Shown here: piece by piece, positions 7,638-10,426 of the stretch
Layout: each line of letters opens with the position of its first letter
How positions within the stretch are numbered: the first letter of the stretch is position 1
Assembly (NCBI GenBank): GCA_003024985.2
Contig: PXIH01S0008407.1
Length of the DNA stretch: 10,426 nucleotides
Origin: Euperipatoides rowelli
Taxonomy: Eukaryota > Onychophora > Udeonychophora > Euonychophora > Peripatopsidae
Strand: one strand, 5' to 3'
Program-made: the position numbers and the translations under genes
The notes under the pieces: generated by a model
The model's input: only the letters and a program-made list of their open reading frames with translations
What the model was told of the DNA's origin: nothing
Databases searched by the model: none

Positions 7638-7885
7638 ATCACCTGTCACCCAAATTTCCTTTTATATAACTGCAAATACCACTATTATAATTCCTGGAAA
7701 AACCAGCCCTTTGCCACCAAGTCAAGACAAATTAGAAGAATATCTGAGTGAGGAAAATTTCCCACGTTGCCTATGTCCAAGGTTGTTCAAAGTGAGAGAA
7801 GTGAATTTGAAGATGCAGTGGATACCAATAGATACAACCAAAATAATTCATGCACTTAAAAAATCTTGGAAAGGAATTGTGAAAG
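7638..7885 (+). CDS. Exon B of the same gene: extracellular-type domain, copy 2
   Basis: A 248-nt exon. The acceptor follows a run of about fifteen T and TTGGTTCTCAG (AG at 7636-7637). The donor is AAAG/GTATTA at 7886, weaker than the other two but placed exactly as in exon A. Entry phase 2 and exit phase 1 are the same as exon A. It encodes about 82 residues from SPVTQISFYITANTTIIIPG to LKKSWKGIVK. An N-T-T sequon sits at residue 13, the same position as N-G-S in exon A. An LEEYL helix is followed by a C-x-C pair at residues 44-46 and a final amphipathic helix with K-x-W-K and K-G at the splice junction. This matches exon A in order, and I infer an ancient internal duplication. Sequons and cysteines suggest a secreted or membrane-anchored ectodomain; no membrane segment is seen here. 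Downstream exons must enter in phase 1, and I could not identify one. Confidence 0.7.
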
Positions 7886-8024
7886 GTATTAGAATTTGTA
7901 TATTGAAATATGTTATTGTGTGTCTCATTTCATTCATTCTAAAATAAATGATTGATCTTGTGGTATATAAATCAAGTTTATACCATCAGATATTTGACTT
8001 TATTAAGAAATGATACTCTCGCCT

Positions 8025-8305
8025 AGCGGAAGTGAATAATTATGAACTTTTAGTCACATGATCAAGATGTATAGTAGCTTTATTTTATTATTTACAGTCC
8101 TAACCTTACCTACTAATCCTGAACCCTAACTTCTACTATGTATTAAACCCACTATGCCCCCCCCCTATGATGATGAATTGGTGAAATAATCCTTTTTTAA
8201 TCGATTTTGATCATTTTAACAGACTTTACATTGGCCATACTGTTAATCAACCTTTAACCAATCAGCAGGCACTATGCATTTGAAAAGTTAATAATTCCTC
8301 GCTTT
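8025..8305. mobile_element. MITE-like element (copy 2 of the family at 287-602)
   Basis: The interior at about 8074-8210 matches copy 1 in order and orientation (TAGCTTTATTTT, CCTGAACCCTAAC, ACTATGTATTAAACCCACT, a C-run, CTATGATGATGAA, GTGAAATAAT, TCGATTT). The ends are inverted repeats: GCGGAAGTGAATAATTATGA at the left against GCGAGGAATTATTAACTTTT on the complement of the right (about 8282-8305). These ends differ from those of copy 1, so the two copies are diverged subfamily members. It is non-coding. Confidence 0.65.
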
Positions 8306-8755
8306 TATTAGGTCCTAATAGGAATGATTGCCTGAGCATTAACATGAAGTTTACTCTAGCACAAAAACAACAATGTAACAATAATAATGTGGGTTTGACT
8401 TCTAGTTTTGTCAAAAAAAAAGGTTTCCTGAATTATTTCAAATATATTGAAGAAAATAGAAGGAAGATATAATGACTGAACAAAGGTGTTAAAAGAATTT
8501 GCATGCTTTCTTAATATTAATTTGCATAAACTGTAACTATATTAATAATTTACTTGTATTGTGACTATTAAACCCTAAAACAAAAATCTAATAATTTATT
8601 GCAAATGATCTACTAAAACAAGAAAAAAAATTACATGCAATTAGTGATAATTTGTCATATTTTTATTAATATATTCGGGACTATTTTCAAATGCGCTATT
8701 TTTTTTTTTTTGGTAAAGTGGCCTGTGTAATAAGATATAAAACGTGCACCAGATG
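8306..8755. other. AT-rich stretch, no gene seen
   Basis: There is no open frame with splice sites, and no repeat structure beyond short A and T runs (for example T-rich at 8700-8712). Confidence 0.5.
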
Positions 8756-9077
8756 TAACGCCTTTACTTCCTGTGTGTCTCTATGGCGTTTTAAAATTTT
8801 TAGCTTGTAAAAAATTATTTAAATGGGGGAAAAAAAATCAATATAATACATTCTATTGAATCTATTCAACCATATTCTTTGAAGCAAAAAGAAAGGTTGA
8901 AAAAAATGTTGAAGACGAAGAAGAAAAGACCTAAAATGAAATACAAAATAACTTTTCCTCCAACTGTGTTGGAAACCCATAATGGTGCCAATGTTTCAAT
9001 TGCTTTGTTACGATGGCAACAAAAGAGGAGTGTTTATGCTACCAGGTATTAAGCAACATTGGCCTCCAGTTTAAAAG
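8756..9077 (+). other. Possible first exon of a second plus-strand gene
   Basis: A strong donor, AAAAG/GTAAGG, lies at 9078. An ATG at 9013 in a favourable start context (A at -3, G at +4, ACGATGG) opens a frame of 21 codons, MATKEECLCYQVLSNIGLQF plus K, that reaches the donor in phase 2. An overlapping alternative runs from 8804 (after a TTTTTAG acceptor-like site), or from an ATG at 8906, and reads MLKTKKKRPKMKYKITF, continuing to ALLRWQQKRSVYATR. It ends at CAG/GTATTA (donor 9046) or at a stop at 9050. The two frames cannot both be right. The upstream sequence includes ACTTCCTG at about 8766, an ETS-type motif. I recognise neither peptide, and either or both could be chance. Confidence 0.25.
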
Positions 9078-9079
9078 GT

Positions 9080-9360
9080 AAGGATTCATTTCTATGTAAT
9101 TTCTTAATATGAAATTTATAAATCGGTATGCTTTCTAAAGTTTATCCTTTTGGGCAGAAGTGCAGAATAACCTGTCAAGAAAGAAAATAGTTCCATCTAT
9201 TATTTAAAAAAAAAAAAAAAAAATTAAAAATGAGTAAAAAAAGGTTAAATTTACTTAATTTTAAAATATTTCGGCAATTTAAATAACCCAATTTACTAAA
9301 TTTCGGCAATGGAACATAATATTATAATATCTATAATAAAATAACCATACCATACCATCT
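9080..9360. other. AT-rich stretch with an A-homopolymer, no gene seen
   Basis: A run of about 18 A lies at about 9206-9223. The string ATTTCGGCAAT occurs twice, about 32 bp apart, near 9270 and 9300. I find nothing else. Confidence 0.5.
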
Positions 9361-9496
9361 CTCAAACCCACACCACAGATCCTTCCTTCATCAAAAATAT
9401 AAGAAGTCCTTCCAATAAAACACACAAATATCCCTCAAAATTCATGAAATAATGTAACTAATTTTTAGTAAAAGAAAACAAAAACAATTAACTTAC

Positions 9497-9566
9497 GGGT
9501 AAAGTTTTTAGCATCTGGTATAGTTTTCTCTGAACCTTGGTAAGTTCATCAAAAAAGCCAGCGAAT
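9497..9566 (-). CDS. Minus-strand exon-like segment, duplicate 1
   Basis: Reading the complement, a long pyrimidine tract ending TTTTTTTGTGTGTGCAATAG precedes an acceptor (AG at 9568-9567), and ACCC/GTAAGT forms a consensus donor at 9496. The 70-nt segment enters in phase 2 and encodes FAGFFDELTKVQRKLYQMLK then TLP, exiting in phase 0. It looks like an amphipathic helix. A longer minus-strand frame covers the pyrimidine tract too (9488-9673), but its start MCFIGQTSYIF...FGYFIFFCVC is better read as intron. The family is unknown to me. The segment could also be a chance open frame inside a repeat. Confidence 0.4.
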
Positions 9567-9757
9567 CTATTGCACACACAAAAAAAAATAAAATATCCAA
9601 AAAGAGGGGCTAAACCCAACCCACAGATCTTTCTTTCATCAAAAATATAAGAAGTCTGTCCAATAAAACACACAAATCATCCCTCAAAATAATATAACTA
9701 ATTTTTACTAAAAAAAAACAAAAACAATTAACTTATTGGATTGCCTAACTTACTCAC

Positions 9758-9825
9758 GTAAAGTTTTTAGCATCTGGTATAGTTTTCTCTGAACCTTGGT
9801 AAGTTCATCAAAAAAGCCAGCGAAT
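9758..9825 (-). CDS. Minus-strand exon-like segment, duplicate 2
   Basis: This has the same acceptor context and the same 22 codons as the segment at 9497-9566. Its donor is TTTAC/GTGAGT at 9757, with an alternative GTAAGT four bases further on (GTGA/GTAAGT). With the first donor it is 68 nt and exits in phase 1; with the second it is 72 nt and exits in phase 2. Copy 2 exits in phase 0, so the two duplicates do not share an exit frame. They would not be interchangeable mutually exclusive exons without a frame change. One of them is probably non-functional. Confidence 0.4.
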
Positions 9826-9950
9826 CTATTGCACACACAAAAAAAAATAAAATATCCAAAAAGAGGGGCTAAACCCAACCCACAGATCTTTCTTTCATCA
9901 AAAATATAAGAAGTCTGTCCAATAAAACCCACAAATCATCCCTCAAAATT

Positions 9951-10426
9951 CGCAATTTAGTGTAAAAATCAGACGTTGGAAGCTATAGTAAAAATGAAAA
10001 AAAAAAAAAAAATAGAATCACGGGGGAGACTTTAGCCGATGATATGAGCGTAGGTAATTAACATTTAAGATTAATAATTTCTATTTAATGATTTTATTTA
10101 TTTATAAGTATAAAAAATTCAAATCTGATATATTCTATCGAATAAATTCCACCAAAATACATATAATATTGTAAATAATTATCTTAATTTCGATTTTTAA
10201 AATAAAGGTAAATAATTGGCCATAATATCTCATCCTTTATTTAGCTTAATAATTAATAGGTGCTAACAATTACTTAGATCGTGATATTCTGATATTCCGA
10301 GAAAGATAGATCTGATGCTATCAGAAGTTTGAACTTTCACGGTATATCCTTCTACTCATATGGGCGGAGGGATATTAGATATGGTGAATAAATCACGGAT
10401 CATTTGCTAAAAGGCGAAAATTGCCT
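9951..10426. other. AT-rich stretch, no gene seen
   Basis: An A-run lies at about 9996-10011. A short perfect hairpin, CTGAT-GCT-ATCAG, lies at about 10312-10324. The last 100 bases are slightly richer in GC and contain ATATGGGCGGAGGGATATT, with no frame that I can support. Confidence 0.5.

Larger units (their letters stand above)
9361..9950. repeat. Tandem array of about two and a half units, roughly 240-260 bp each
   Basis: The block CCCACAGATC-TTC-TTCATC, then AAAAATATAAGAAGTC, CCAATAAAA and ATCCCTCAAAAT occurs near 9367, 9620 and 9879. The block AAAGTTTTTAGCATCTGG, continuing into CTATTGCACACAC, occurs at 9500 and 9759. Copy 1 is partial and more diverged. Copies 2 and 3 are almost identical at DNA level over exon-like and intron-like parts alike, so that duplication is recent. 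Copy 3 has about 20 extra bases (GGATTGCCTAACTTACTCAC) before its exon-like segment that copy 2 lacks. Confidence 0.9.

Noticed and set aside
8804-8858. Next exon of the exon A/B gene, entered in phase 1 after TTTTTAG at 8803
   Set aside because: It stays open for only about 17 codons, has no donor, and shows no convincing likeness to the linker exon.
1-10426. CRISPR arrays, prokaryotic defence or phage systems
   Set aside because: The repeats are microsatellites, tandem duplications and eukaryotic transposons. There are no spaced direct-repeat arrays, bacterial-type operons or long uninterrupted genes.

Overview
The window looks like non-coding-rich DNA from a large, AT-rich, repeat-dense animal genome. 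The evidence is long introns with GT/AG splice signals, a tRNA-derived SINE with target-site duplications, MITE-type inverted-repeat elements, decayed non-LTR retrotransposon pieces and several long compound trinucleotide microsatellites. I see no bacterial operon structure, ribosome binding sites, CRISPR array or intact viral gene. The mix recalls lophotrochozoan and especially cephalopod genomes, but that is an impression, not a proof.

The main coding content is a plus-strand, spliced, partial gene. I assemble it from three exons: 2489-2745, 6072-6132 and 7638-7885. The splice phases fit exactly (2/1, 1/2, 2/1), so the three join into one open frame. The first and third exons have the same entry and exit phases, similar length, a shared N-glycosylation sequon at the same residue, and a similar C-terminal helix ending in K-G at the donor. 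They look like two copies of one extracellular domain. The closest match I can suggest is the KIAA1549/UPF0606 ectodomain, from pattern memory only. The start and end of the gene lie outside the window or were not found.

Layout. 1-286: AT-rich, with a short tandem duplication. 287-602: a MITE. 640-1330: a decayed LINE reverse transcriptase. 1586-1667: a 45-bp tandem repeat. 1665-2360: a large compound microsatellite. 2489-2745: exon A. 2746-6071: an intron holding an unclassified GC-richer patch (about 4110-4540), a SINE with a piggyBac-like MITE nested inside it (4735-5376), and a second LINE relic (about 5380-5560). 6072-6132: the small linker exon. 6133-7637: an intron holding a long inverted repeat (6261-6484) and another microsatellite. 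7638-7885: exon B. 8025-8305: a second MITE related to the one at 287-602. 8760-9077: a possible first exon of another plus-strand gene, weakly supported. 9361-9950: a partial tandem array whose unit carries a small minus-strand exon-like segment, present twice. 9951-10426: AT-rich and unassigned.

No complete gene is present. The most informative observations are the duplicated-domain gene model, the nested SINE/MITE insertion and the duplicated minus-strand exon.
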